Positions 6,899-14,610 of a DNA stretch of 39,052 bases are shown one piece after another. Source of the DNA: a virus. The notes under the pieces were generated by a model. The model did no database searches. It was given only the letters and a program-made list of their open reading frames with translations, and was not told where the DNA came from. The stretch is taken from IMG/VR virus record IMGVR_UViG_3300024520_000204, positions 1-39,052 of that record; one strand, given 5' to 3'. How positions within the stretch are numbered: position 1 is the first letter of the stretch; each line of letters starts with the position of its first letter. Both the position numbers and the translations under genes were made by a program.

Positions 6899-7234
6899 CT
6901 ATGTTTCACCAAGAGTGGCAAAGGCCAGCTCAAGACTTATTGAAAATGATTCATTGTTGGTGATGGAAAGATCCAAATTGCCTGACACCTCAGCAGGATC
7001 AATTGCAATGTTGAGCTTTCCAAGCTTTCCAAATAAATTAAAGCGCAGGCCTGAGTCTTTGATGACTGCAAGTTGAGCTGTCTTTGTTTTTTGTTGGGAC
7101 TCATTAAAAAAGGTCAGGATGTAATTGACTGACCTGAATTGAGCAACAGAGATCTGGTGGACAACTTTTGTCTGACCAGCATTGATGACATTGTCATCTT
7201 TAAACCAAACAGGAGTAAAAGCGCCCTGGCTCAT
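6899..7234 (-). CDS. hypothetical virion-associated protein, 111 aa
   Basis: An unrecognised soluble protein rich in beta-type sequence (KVVHQISVAQFRSVNYILTF in the first half; a NIAIDPAEVSGNLDLSITNN pattern in the second). ATG 7234 overlaps the lipoprotein stop as ATGA. It lies between the lysis-like genes and the 398 aa fibre gene. A fibre-accessory or chaperone role is only a contextual inference. Confidence 0.55.
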   Translation of the reverse strand: MSQGAFTPVWFKDDNVINAGQTKVVHQISVAQFRSVNYILTFFNESQQKTKTAQLAVIKDSGLRFNLFGKLGKLNIAIDPAEVSGNLDLSITNNESFSISLELAFATLGET

Positions 7235-7563
7235 TCCTTTTCTCCAGTGACTTTTTTTCTGACCTTTTCAAAAAAGTCAGCTAGGTCAATATAGTCCAGG
7301 GAGTCATAGCCAACAACATCATCACAATAGGTGACATCTTGCTCTGACTCCTGGCCAACAGATCCCAAATATTCTTTTGAGTGACGGTAAAATCTGACAT
7401 GGCAGCCAGACTCATCCTCATTGATATAACGGCGGCCACTGGAGTCATAGTCCAGGACCAGTCTGAGATTTTTCTGCTCAAGATCTCTGATCTTTGAAAA
7501 ATTGCAGGATATGCTAAGGCAACTTATTAAAAGTATCTTGATGATCTGCTTTAGTTTTTGCAT
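7231..7563 (-). CDS. small lipoprotein, 110 aa (o-spanin-like candidate)
   Basis: I choose ATG 7563, giving MQKLKQIIKILLISCLSISC: a positive N-terminus, a hydrophobic stretch and a lipobox ending L-S-I-S-C at about residue 20. This predicts a lipoprotein processed by signal peptidase II. The mature part is acidic, with two more Cys and a C-terminal helix (DLADFFEKVRKKV). Its start lies 50 bases inside the 66 aa membrane gene in another frame, which recalls overlapping Rz/Rz1 spanin pairs. But it is longer than usual o-spanins and not proline-rich, so spanin function is only a hypothesis; a superinfection-exclusion lipoprotein is an alternative. Confidence 0.6.
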   Translation of the reverse strand: MQKLKQIIKILLISCLSISCNFSKIRDLEQKNLRLVLDYDSSGRRYINEDESGCHVRFYRHSKEYLGSVGQESEQDVTYCDDVVGYDSLDYIDLADFFEKVRKKVTGEKE

Positions 7564-7714
7564 TTTTGTGTGCCTCCCCTTTTTTCTTTGACTCTTTTTT
7601 TCTCTTTCTTTCAGTATTCCATTTTTTTGCAATTTTAAAGAGGGCCTTGCTGCCATCCACAATCAGCGGCCTGATCACATAAACCATCAGCGCCTCAATT
7701 ATTTTTGCCCACAC
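7514..7714 (-). CDS. small membrane protein, 66 aa, lysis-cassette candidate
   Basis: GTG 7714 follows AAGGAGGGCATT, a near-perfect ribosome site. Residues 1-28 form a hydrophobic or amphipathic segment (MWAKIIEALMVYVIRPLIV) and the remainder is strongly basic (KRKKESKKKGEAHK). That could be a small one-helix holin-like or inner-membrane spanin-type protein. The 3' part of the gene contains the start of the lipoprotein gene in another frame. Function is inferred from location only. Confidence 0.55.
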   Translation of the reverse strand: MWAKIIEALMVYVIRPLIVDGSKALFKIAKKWNTERKRKKESKKKGEAHKNAKTKADHQDTFNKLP

Positions 7715-7741
7715 AATGCCCTCCTTTTTTATTTTTTTAGT

Positions 7742-7984
7742 TTATCCCTCTTGACCATCAATCTTGTCCACAAGACTGGCCAGGCCTTCACGGGCCTTGC
7801 CTTCAACTGCTGCCCAGACCATGTCATCATATTTATTTGATGTCTGCTCAACAACTAGACCAACAACATCAAGAGCAAGCTCTGCGAGATCACCAGCAGC
7901 ATCCTCTGCTGCATCCAGGCCACGGCTCTTTGCCATCTCCAGGACTTTCTTTTTAAATTCTTCTTTTTTTTCTGCATCAGGCAT
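7742..7984 (-). CDS. hypothetical helical protein, 80 aa
   Basis: ATG 7984 lies five bases after GGGGGGC, supporting this start (MPDAEKKEEFKKK) over an in-frame ATG at 7996. The product is Ala/Glu-rich and helical (AAEDAAGDLAELALDVVGLV) with a conserved-looking KYDDMVWAAVEGKAREGL segment. It sits between the coiled-coil membrane gene and the 66 aa gene, so it belongs to the lysis-like cluster by position. The role is unknown. Confidence 0.6.
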   Translation of the reverse strand: MPDAEKKEEFKKKVLEMAKSRGLDAAEDAAGDLAELALDVVGLVVEQTSNKYDDMVWAAVEGKAREGLASLVDKIDGQEG

Positions 7985-8019
7985 GTTGCCCCCCATTGTT
8001 TTTGGATCTGGTCATCAGA

Positions 8020-8319
8020 TCACTTTTTAAAATTGAAAAATATTCCAAGCAATGCCAAAGCAAGTGCCTGGACTGTCCCAAAGATCCGGCCCATCCACTT
8101 TTGATTGGTGCAGATTGTCTGGATCTTGACTTTGTTTTTTGTGGAGAGATTCTCATTGGCCTTGATGTCAGTCCTCACATCTTTGACCTGGGACTTGATG
8201 ACAGCAACATCCTCTTGGATGAGGACCACTGCCCCCATTGTTGTCTTGATGTCAGACAAGCTCTCTCTCATGTGAGAAAAATGCTCTTTCATTTCGGCCC
8301 TGCTTACTGGATCTGTCAT
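8020..8319 (-). CDS. coiled-coil protein with C-terminal membrane anchor, XhlA/holin-associated type
   Basis: ATG 8319 follows GGAGAGGGTG. Residues 1-75 are heptad-like helix (ESLSDIKTTMGAVVLIQEDVAVIKSQ). The C-terminus is a single hydrophobic segment, GRIFGTVQALALALLGIFF, ending in a basic tail. This layout matches haemolysin XhlA-like phage proteins, which help holin-endolysin lysis at the inner membrane. The endolysin lies far away on the other strand at 31 kb, so the assignment rests on architecture and small-membrane-gene neighbours. Confidence 0.6.
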   Translation of the reverse strand: MTDPVSRAEMKEHFSHMRESLSDIKTTMGAVVLIQEDVAVIKSQVKDVRTDIKANENLSTKNKVKIQTICTNQKWMGRIFGTVQALALALLGIFFNFKK

Positions 8320-8333
8320 CACCCTCTCCTTTT

Positions 8334-8963
8334 TTACTCTCTTAAAAGATACCTCAGCACTTTTCTCAACTCTGCACTTGAGAGATCCTCACCAGCTTTT
8401 AATTTGGCCATGATTGCACCTCTCACTTGAGATCTCCTGGTGTCCCTGGCCGCTTTTTTTGTGGCCTGGGATGCGAGTCTTGCAGATCTTTTTGATTGGT
8501 CGATCACTGAGATCTTTTTTCCAGTTGGCTTGTCAGGCACACTGACAATCTTGGTGCAATAAACCTCTTGAGGATCAGTGTCCAATCTGATGATTGAGTG
8601 CTCAAGTGGATCTGCACAATCTTTGGCCTTGTGAGCTGTCTCACAAGTTGACTCTGTGATCACTGTGCCACTTGCATTGGTCACACTCACTGGAGTGCCT
8701 GAGCAAGTCTCTGCCTCACTTTTTGAGTGAGAGGCATTGTCAAAATCAGGAGTCATCTCATCAGCAAGCACACCATCCCTGTGATCATAACGGCCAACAG
8801 ATCTGATGCAGGTCTTTCCTGGATTGTGTTGCTGACATTTTTTTTCTGTCCTCATTACTTTGAAAGAGCCATCACCACTTTTGCCATGGTCCTCTTGAGG
8901 CAGCCATGAGTCTGCTTGGCAAAGTATTGGAAAGATAAAAAGTAAAATTTTAATTTTTTTCAT
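8334..8963 (-). CDS. exported cysteine-rich protein, 209 aa
   Basis: ATG 8963 is coupled to the upstream stop (TAATG) and follows GGAGAAAA. The product opens with a clear Sec signal peptide, MKKIKILLFIFPILCQADSW, probably cleaved around residue 16. The mature protein has about eight Cys in pairs (KCQQHNPGKTC, CSGTPV...STCETAHKAKDC) that suggest disulphides outside the cytoplasm, then a basic helical C-terminus (SARLASQATKKAARDTRRSQ). Secretion is unusual for a gene within a tail-fibre region. It could be a periplasmic or surface factor such as an exclusion or lysis regulator, or an accessory of the exported fibre-like protein before it. Confidence 0.65.
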   Translation of the reverse strand: MKKIKILLFIFPILCQADSWLPQEDHGKSGDGSFKVMRTEKKCQQHNPGKTCIRSVGRYDHRDGVLADEMTPDFDNASHSKSEAETCSGTPVSVTNASGTVITESTCETAHKAKDCADPLEHSIIRLDTDPQEVYCTKIVSVPDKPTGKKISVIDQSKRSARLASQATKKAARDTRRSQVRGAIMAKLKAGEDLSSAELRKVLRYLLRE

Positions 8964-11041
8964 TATTTTCTCCCTGCACAAAAGATGTAAAAATCACGAT
9001 CGAGAAAAGCTGCGTTATTTTCACATTTGACATAAATTTTTGAAGTTGTTGGGAGTCCCCCTTGCAAAGTGCATTGCTGTGTTGAGGCCCCATTTCTGAT
9101 TGAGACCTGGCACTCAGGCTCTTTGTTAAAAACTCCCACCTTTGGATCAATCTCAACTTGTCCAAGAGCTGTCCTGGAGACTGAGTCAATCCACTCATTG
9201 CCTGTCACAATGGCCGCTGTGCCATTATTTGTGATGATTGCTGAGTTGACTTTAAGGCCACTTCTTAAAGAAGTGTCAACCATGTCAATGATCTGAGGTC
9301 TTGAGACATTGTGTGAGACAAGCTCAACAGTGATGTTGGCCACTGGAGATCCGGTGCCAGTCATATAAATTGCCACCTCAGCAGAGTTGCCCTCTGAATA
9401 ACCTCTAATAACTTTCTCACCTATAGTTGAAAAATCAAAATGAGAGCAATGTCTTTGAAGTCCAACACCAGCAGCCGAGTTGCCTCCACCTATCCTTGAA
9501 CCCTCTTGCAAAGATGTTTGAGAGCCATCAAGTGTCTCTTTCCAAAAAAAGTGAGATGTGCCACCAACTCCAGCAACATAACTGCCACACACTTTATATC
9601 TCCCAACAACAGGAGCATTAAAAACAATACCGAGCTGCTCACTGCCAACAGAGCAAGTGGTGCCTGTGCTGAGATTAGTTGTTGAGCAAGGGATCTTGGC
9701 AGATCCATGTCTGACATTGCTGATTGATAAGGATGCATTTTCCAGAGGGACTGGGCCGCCACTGGTGAGAGTGATGTTGGCACCACTGATGTCAACATCA
9801 ACAAAAAAGTTGGCCTGCTCTGGTGTGTAAGTATCTTGCACCTCTCCAGAAAGTTTGTAAATTTTTATTGATAACTCTCCCCCTCCAGTGAAAGCATCAC
9901 TCAATTTTAAAAAGACTGAGGTGCCAGTCTGTGACTGACCTTGCATCTCAAAGGTCCTGTCAGCAACTGATGGATTGTCAAACTCTGTTGAGATGACAAA
10001 AGGTATAAGGGCAGTTGCTGTAAATTCGTGAGACTTCCAAGAGTCTTTGACAAAGTCTGTTGCTGTTGAATTTTCCACCAAAGATAACTCAACCACTGAG
10101 TTGTTGTTTTGGGCCGTGATCCCTCTGACTTCAATTGCATATTTTCCAACAGGCATGTTGGTCAACTTAAAAGTTGGGAGGTCATCATCAGTGACATCAA
10201 AGACAAGGCCCTTTGACTCAAGTCTTGGAGAGAGGGCAGGGCAATCTGCATCGACTGGAAAGTCTGCAATTGTCAAATTGCCTTTTGACCACTCACAATT
10301 TGTTGTTGGTGTATAAAAACCCTCAGCCACAAGCTCTCTGCCCTGGCCAGCGGCTCCCATGTTTTTATTTGATCCTAAATACATTGAGTCAAGATCAATT
10401 GGAGGTGCATCACCTGATGCCTTAAACTCCATTTTCATTTTTTCAGCACAAGGGAAAGCAAGAGTTGGCTGCTTTGTCCAGGCCGTTGATGTGGCCACTG
10501 TTGCTGATGCAATTACTGTTGTTGAGCTTGCATCATAAATATTGACAACAATGTCACCACTTGATCCCTTATAATTAAAATCGGCCATGCATCCAAAGCG
10601 ATCTAAGACAGCATTATTTTTTTCTCTCAAGTCAAAAGTGTCTGAGGTCAGAGTGTCATTGTTGGCCGCTGCATCCCACCTGGCCGACTTGTCACCTGCT
10701 GCAATTTCAGTTGATGTTGCCACCTCCACAAGAGATCCAGATCCAGCATTGGTCCAATTGGAAAGACCATCCTCAAAGCCTGGATTGACAAGAGCATTGA
10801 CACCGCCTGCAGTGCCTCCCTCTCCTGATCCAAATTTTTTCTCAACAATTCCATCTTTGGAGTGGAACCAATCACCATTGTTGGCTTTTTTTACATAGCC
10901 GCCATCACGGTGCTTGAAAAGAAAGTCAGCAGATCCTGATCTCTTTCCAATGTTGACTGTGTCTGATTGGAGATTGGCAGCAAAAGTGGTGCCTCCCAAA
11001 AAGACAAAAAACAAAAGCAAAATCATTTTTAAAAACTTCAT
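8963..11041 (-). CDS. large exported fibre-like/adhesin-like protein, 692 aa
   Basis: Residues 1-21 are a textbook Sec signal peptide (MKFLKMILLLFFVFLGGTTFA, cleavage after A-F-A or nearby). A fibre-type motif follows (SADFLFKHRDGGYVKKANNG then DWFHSKDG). Then comes a carbohydrate-binding-module-like beta domain with N-P-G-F-E-D-G-L-S-N-W at about 88-98, then at least two further beta domains, and a C-terminal Cys-containing part (CQVSIRNGASTQQC). It lies where tail-fibre genes are expected, after the gp48 and 188 aa fibre genes. A signal peptide on a virion protein would be odd. It may be a true fibre whose N-terminus only resembles a signal, or a secreted phage-encoded adhesin. Confidence 0.65.
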   Translation of the reverse strand: MKFLKMILLLFFVFLGGTTFAANLQSDTVNIGKRSGSADFLFKHRDGGYVKKANNGDWFHSKDGIVEKKFGSGEGGTAGGVNALVNPGFEDGLSNWTNAGSGSLVEVATSTEIAAGDKSARWDAAANNDTLTSDTFDLREKNNAVLDRFGCMADFNYKGSSGDIVVNIYDASSTTVIASATVATSTAWTKQPTLAFPCAEKMKMEFKASGDAPPIDLDSMYLGSNKNMGAAGQGRELVAEGFYTPTTNCEWSKGNLTIADFPVDADCPALSPRLESKGLVFDVTDDDLPTFKLTNMPVGKYAIEVRGITAQNNNSVVELSLVENSTATDFVKDSWKSHEFTATALIPFVISTEFDNPSVADRTFEMQGQSQTGTSVFLKLSDAFTGGGELSIKIYKLSGEVQDTYTPEQANFFVDVDISGANITLTSGGPVPLENASLSISNVRHGSAKIPCSTTNLSTGTTCSVGSEQLGIVFNAPVVGRYKVCGSYVAGVGGTSHFFWKETLDGSQTSLQEGSRIGGGNSAAGVGLQRHCSHFDFSTIGEKVIRGYSEGNSAEVAIYMTGTGSPVANITVELVSHNVSRPQIIDMVDTSLRSGLKVNSAIITNNGTAAIVTGNEWIDSVSRTALGQVEIDPKVGVFNKEPECQVSIRNGASTQQCTLQGGLPTTSKIYVKCENNAAFLDRDFYIFCAGRK

Positions 11042-11053
11042 TTTTTTCTCCCC

Positions 11054-11620
11054 TTATTGTCTAATTTCAAAAATTTGAGTCATGGATAAAAGTCCCACAT
11101 AGGATGCACCTGTCAGATCATCAGTGGTGGCCTCCAATTGGGCAGCATCAGTGTCTGCATTGTCGATTGAAAAGGCAACTCCTGAATTGTCCAGGACTGA
11201 GAAAGCCTCTTGCAGCCATTGATCATTTTTAGAGTCATAGGTCATAAATAGGACACCACACTCATTGACATTTTGTGTTGCTGACTTTCTCTCAATTGAA
11301 TAAAAAGCAACTTTGGCAACACTGGTGCTCTTGTCCATTGTCATCCCAATCACATCAGCATTGGCCGTATTGTTGGCCAGGACATGAGTGAGAGTTGTCT
11401 TTCTGCCTCCCCTTAAAAAATATTCAAGGATGGAAAGATTGAGTTGGTTTTGAGATGCCTTGACCAAAGAGATCCCTGTCTCCTCAATAACGTGTGCAAT
11501 CTCCTCTTGGACTTCATTGAGCCAAGCATCACTGACCACTGTTGCTGGTATTGATGCCCCTGGATCTCCCTCGGTAAAAAGATTTCCAGGAGCAAAGCCT
11601 GCGCTGTCGATTCTAAACAT
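11054..11620 (-). CDS. tail fibre / tail-tip protein, 188 aa
   Basis: ATG 11620 follows AAAGGAG. Residues 10-45 carry a motif common at the start of Mu/P2-type tail fibres: G-N-L-F-T-E-G-D-P...I-P-A-T-V-V-S-D-A-W-L-N-E-V-Q-E-E-I. The rest is a short beta domain. It is directly after the gp48 gene, the classical fibre position in contractile-tail phages. At 188 residues it is short, so it may be a fibre-connector with the distal part supplied by the following genes. Confidence 0.75.
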   Translation of the reverse strand: MFRIDSAGFAPGNLFTEGDPGASIPATVVSDAWLNEVQEEIAHVIEETGISLVKASQNQLNLSILEYFLRGGRKTTLTHVLANNTANADVIGMTMDKSTSVAKVAFYSIERKSATQNVNECGVLFMTYDSKNDQWLQEAFSVLDNSGVAFSIDNADTDAAQLEATTDDLTGASYVGLLSMTQIFEIRQ

Positions 11621-11635
11621 TATAAAACTCCTTTA

Positions 11636-12256
11636 TTAAATCCCACCAAAGGAAAATATCACTATAGTGTGTGCTGGTTTATGTTTATTGAAAAGGCACT
11701 CAAGAGTTGGATTGGAATAAAATCTCAAAGGATCACCTGCCCTGCCATCTCCTGCCCTGAATATTTTTGACTCTGTTGCTGGTAACTCCACAATAAAAGT
11801 GAAAATCCAATCACCATTGGTCAAGCGATCACCTGCCCTGGCCCGGCCTGCCTGAAAAGGAGGCTGATCCTGGACATCAATGATGTTGGTGTCAAAGCCA
11901 AAATTTTCAGCAAGTCTTTTATAAAAATCTGGATATTGGCCGCCTTGAGTAGTCAGGACCTGGACCAATCTGTCTCTCCTCTCCTGGATGGTGAGACTTG
12001 CAGGATCTTGCTCACACTCATCAGGCAATGCAAGCAGCCTCTCCCAATCAGGCAACATCTCTGATGTTGTCCTGGGATCTGACTCCTCAACTAATTGGAG
12101 AGATCTCTCCTCAACTCTGCAGGCCTCATTGCCAAGAGAGTCCAGGAGCTTTCTGAGATCTGAGGTCTGATCCTCAATTGCCTCCCAGGCCTTTCCTTTT
12201 GGAAAGAGCTGCCTCAAAAGGCGTTGATATTTTTTGAGTCTTACAGTGCTGACCAT
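11636..12256 (-). CDS. Mu gp48 / DUF2313-family baseplate protein
   Basis: The 206 aa product fits the gp48 (YmfQ/DUF2313) family. A basic N-terminus LKKYQRLLRQLFPKGKAW leads into a helical region, then LPDWERLLALPDECEQD and a conserved TIQERRDRLVQVLTTQGGQ block at about residues 90-115, with the C-terminal H-T-I-V-I-F-S-F. In Mu this protein links baseplate and fibres. It overlaps the end of the gpJ/gp47 gene by 16 bases. Length and order (gp46, gp47, gp48, fibre) are exactly as in Mu-like tails. Confidence 0.88.
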   Translation of the reverse strand: MVSTVRLKKYQRLLRQLFPKGKAWEAIEDQTSDLRKLLDSLGNEACRVEERSLQLVEESDPRTTSEMLPDWERLLALPDECEQDPASLTIQERRDRLVQVLTTQGGQYPDFYKRLAENFGFDTNIIDVQDQPPFQAGRARAGDRLTNGDWIFTFIVELPATESKIFRAGDGRAGDPLRFYSNPTLECLFNKHKPAHTIVIFSFGGI

Positions 12257-13356
12257 GTCACATCACTTGCTTTGAAAGTTGCCAACTCTCCTGTTGCTGG
12301 GACCACATCAGCAGGGGCAACTGCATCAATTGTGTTGATCAAAAAATCCTCAATGCCAGTGGCAACACCAATGGCAGTCCTTATCTTTGAAAGTTTTATT
12401 TTTCCATCATGTGTCTCTGCTGCATTTTTAAAAGCGCCGGCCAGGGCAGCATCAACTTTGAAAAGGTCGGCCAGCTCTGCAGCAATAGCTGCTTGGACAG
12501 TGGTGTTGTTGGGAGTGATTGAGATGTCAAAAAGAGTTGCGGCCTCAGTTGGTGCAAAGACAGAAAGATCAGCAGTCACTGGCTTTCTGCTTGGACTCTC
12601 AATGTAGTCAGTGACCTCAGTGATTTTTGCTGCATCAGGTATGATTGAGACTGGATCATCATCCTCAACAAAAGAGACACCAACAGTGCCTGCACCAAGG
12701 TGATTGGGCAAGACCCATGACCTTGTGACTCCTGGGACTTCTTTTGCCCAAACAATGTAGTCATTGGCAGATCCACCAAGTGGAGGCAATTGGATGCGAG
12801 TGATCAACCTGGATCTCAAGCTTGCATCACTCTCAGTGTCCTCAGCCTCAACAACAACTGCAGAGACTGTTGCATCACCATCCACATTGGCAATTGGAGA
12901 GATCAAAGAGATCACATCAGCAACTGCCATGTTGGGATTGTCACCTGCATCTTGTGCAATAACTTTCCCGACTATTGAAAGGCCAACAGGGATTGTGACC
13001 TCAGTGTCCAAAGCATATTGGACACCATCTCCTCTCTGATACAAGGTGCCTGCTGGGACAACACCTCCACTGTTGCCAGTGATGGTGACATCAAGCTCTG
13101 CAAAAGTTGCCTCATTTCGAGTGATCCCCCAAATAGATGCAATCCTTTCCAAAAATTCAAGCTCTGCAGTGTCTGCAAAAATTTGATCAGCAATAAAGTC
13201 CAAGTGTCCATGGAGCAAGTGAGACAATCCTGCAAGTGCTCTTGAGATCACACCAACAAAGGAGCGCCTCAATACTGTTGTAATGCCAAGGCCACCTTTG
13301 ATGTCAGTCTTGACTCTCTCAATTAGTGTTGGCAAGTCTGGTCTTGTAAAGGCCAT
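12241..13356 (-). CDS. baseplate J-like protein (Mu gp47 / P2 gpJ family)
   Basis: The 371 aa product has the baseplate J pattern. An N-terminal F-T-R-P-D-L-P-T-L-I-E-R-V-K-T-D-I is followed by a helical stretch, then AELEFLERIASIWGITR near residue 65 and the central PAGTLYQRGDGVQYALD near 100. Next comes EDTESDASLRSRLITRIQLPPLGGSANDYIVWAKEVPG at about 165-205 and an Ala-rich C-terminal region. J forms the wedge part of the baseplate. It starts directly at the stop of the gp46 gene and its end overlaps gp48. Confidence 0.93.
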   Translation of the reverse strand: MAFTRPDLPTLIERVKTDIKGGLGITTVLRRSFVGVISRALAGLSHLLHGHLDFIADQIFADTAELEFLERIASIWGITRNEATFAELDVTITGNSGGVVPAGTLYQRGDGVQYALDTEVTIPVGLSIVGKVIAQDAGDNPNMAVADVISLISPIANVDGDATVSAVVVEAEDTESDASLRSRLITRIQLPPLGGSANDYIVWAKEVPGVTRSWVLPNHLGAGTVGVSFVEDDDPVSIIPDAAKITEVTDYIESPSRKPVTADLSVFAPTEAATLFDISITPNNTTVQAAIAAELADLFKVDAALAGAFKNAAETHDGKIKLSKIRTAIGVATGIEDFLINTIDAVAPADVVPATGELATFKASDVTWSAL

Positions 13357-13812
13357 TTATAATCTCCTCAACTCTTGAGCATCCCAATTGGACAAAAAGC
13401 GTGATGTGTTGCCTGCAGGTTTTGAGATCTCAATCTCTGCAATCAGTTGTCCTGCATCATCATAGGATGAGACAACAGTCACACTGTCAGCAACACCATC
13501 CTCAATCATCCAATCAAGGGCCTCTCTGTGCAACTCATTGGCACGGTTTAAAGTTTCTTGTGTCCTTTTTTCTTTTGTGATCAACCAAAGTCTTGATCCA
13601 ATTTGGTCCTGGTCAATCTCTGGGACCATGTCTCCCCACCAACCTCTTTTGCAAGATTGGCCAATTGGGAGATCATCCTCACCAACTCTTTTGTCAGTAA
13701 AAAGAGAGATGGCAACTGATGTCTCAAGTCCTGCATCAGTTTCGAGATCTCCACTTTTGACATTGATGTCAAAGCAGGTCTCTTTTAAAAATAAAGCTAT
13801 GTCATTGCTCAT
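13357..13812 (-). CDS. Mu gp46-like baseplate protein (GpW/gp25-type wedge)
   Basis: The 151 aa product has the gp46 signature. D-I-N-V-K-S-G-D-L-E-T-D near residue 15 precedes ETSVAISLFTDKRVGEDDLP and the conserved RGWWGDMVPEID...GSRLWLITKEKRT block at about 57-80. A beta end follows (VTVVSSYDDAGQLIAEIEIS). The family is the Mu counterpart of the gp25-like baseplate wedge. ATG 13812 overlaps the previous stop as ATGA, and the gpJ ATG follows its stop immediately. Confidence 0.92.
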   Translation of the reverse strand: MSNDIALFLKETCFDINVKSGDLETDAGLETSVAISLFTDKRVGEDDLPIGQSCKRGWWGDMVPEIDQDQIGSRLWLITKEKRTQETLNRANELHREALDWMIEDGVADSVTVVSSYDDAGQLIAEIEISKPAGNTSRFLSNWDAQELRRL

Positions 13813-14048
13813 GTGATTGTGCTGTCAACTCCTGTCCCTGGTAATGTTGTGGCACCTGATTGGGCATTGGGGATGCTCACGGTGGTGGTGATGTCCATGT
13901 TGTCTTTGATCTCATCAATGATCTCACTTGCAATTGCTTTCCAGAAAGTCCTCAAAGTTGTCTCCTCACTTGCACTTGGTGCAATGGGATTGATGGCCAG
14001 GATTGTGTCAACAATTGCATCACCTAATCTGTCTTTATCCATTGCCAT
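13809..14048 (-). CDS. small baseplate-region protein, 79 aa
   Basis: A short gene between the gp45 and gp46 genes. Its N-terminal half is helical (DKDRLGDAIVDTILAINPI, then TLRTFWKAIASEIIDEIKDN) and the last 30 residues are Thr/Ser/Gly-rich and extended. Small genes with this layout occur between gpV/gp45 and gp46 in other contractile-tail phages, where their role is undefined. It overlaps the next gene as ATGA. Confidence 0.65.
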   Translation of the reverse strand: MAMDKDRLGDAIVDTILAINPIAPSASEETTLRTFWKAIASEIIDEIKDNMDITTTVSIPNAQSGATTLPGTGVDSTIT

Positions 14049-14055
14049 CTTTTAA

Positions 14056-14610
14056 CTATTCCTTAAAGAGATCAAAATCATCTTTGGTCAATTGCATTGG
14101 GACTTTGTCTGCAGTGATCCATGATTGGGGGCCAAGAGCAGTCAAGATCCTCCCATCAATTACTTTTTGCTTAAAGTCTGATGATCTTTCAATCATGTCT
14201 TTGCCTGCAGTGTTTTTGACTGTGAGTGTCTCAAGGAAAATCTTGATTTTTGTCCCCTCAATCCAGATATATGTCCCACTTTCATTATACAAGGCAGTGT
14301 CACCTTGGAGCAAGGCCTTTAGTCTGCTGTCACGGTGCTCTGATGCTATGATCACACCATGATCTCTGTTGCCCCCCATTGAGAGCATGATGCACTCAGA
14401 TCCATTTGGAGCGCTTGAGACAAAGCCATAGGAGTGAAAGACCTCAACCAAGTCTTTTGACTCACCTGCCAAAAGATTGACAGAGGCTTGCTGCAGCTCA
14501 GTGCTGTCATTGACAGCAGTCAGGATTGCTCTCCCAATCATCAATTGCACACTCCTTTTGAGAGGTGCCAACAATTTTCTGAGTGCCTTTTCTAATTGGT
14601 CAAGATTCAT
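14056..14610 (-). CDS. Mu gp45-like baseplate spike protein
   Basis: The 184 aa product matches the Mu gp45/gpV spike family. A helical N-terminus (LEKALRKLLAPLKRSVQLM) leads to an OB-fold region with E-V-F-H-S-Y-G-F-V-S-S-A-P-N-G-S-E-C at about 65-80. Next is the conserved GGNRDHGVIIASEHRDSR at about 85-102 and the beta-repeat stem (LYNESGTYIWIEGTKIKIFL) that ends in the needle. The spike pierces the outer membrane at sheath contraction. It overlaps the hub gene by ATGA at 14607. Confidence 0.92.
   Translation of the reverse strand: MNLDQLEKALRKLLAPLKRSVQLMIGRAILTAVNDSTELQQASVNLLAGESKDLVEVFHSYGFVSSAPNGSECIMLSMGGNRDHGVIIASEHRDSRLKALLQGDTALYNESGTYIWIEGTKIKIFLETLTVKNTAGKDMIERSSDFKQKVIDGRILTALGPQSWITADKVPMQLTKDDFDLFKE

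Noticed and set aside
12224-12607. A 127-codon plus-strand frame, and similar long plus-strand frames at 17128-17607 and 17866-18360
   Set aside because: Antisense shadows of the gpJ-like and tape-measure genes. Ala/Ser-rich translation comes from the complementary strand's codon pattern.
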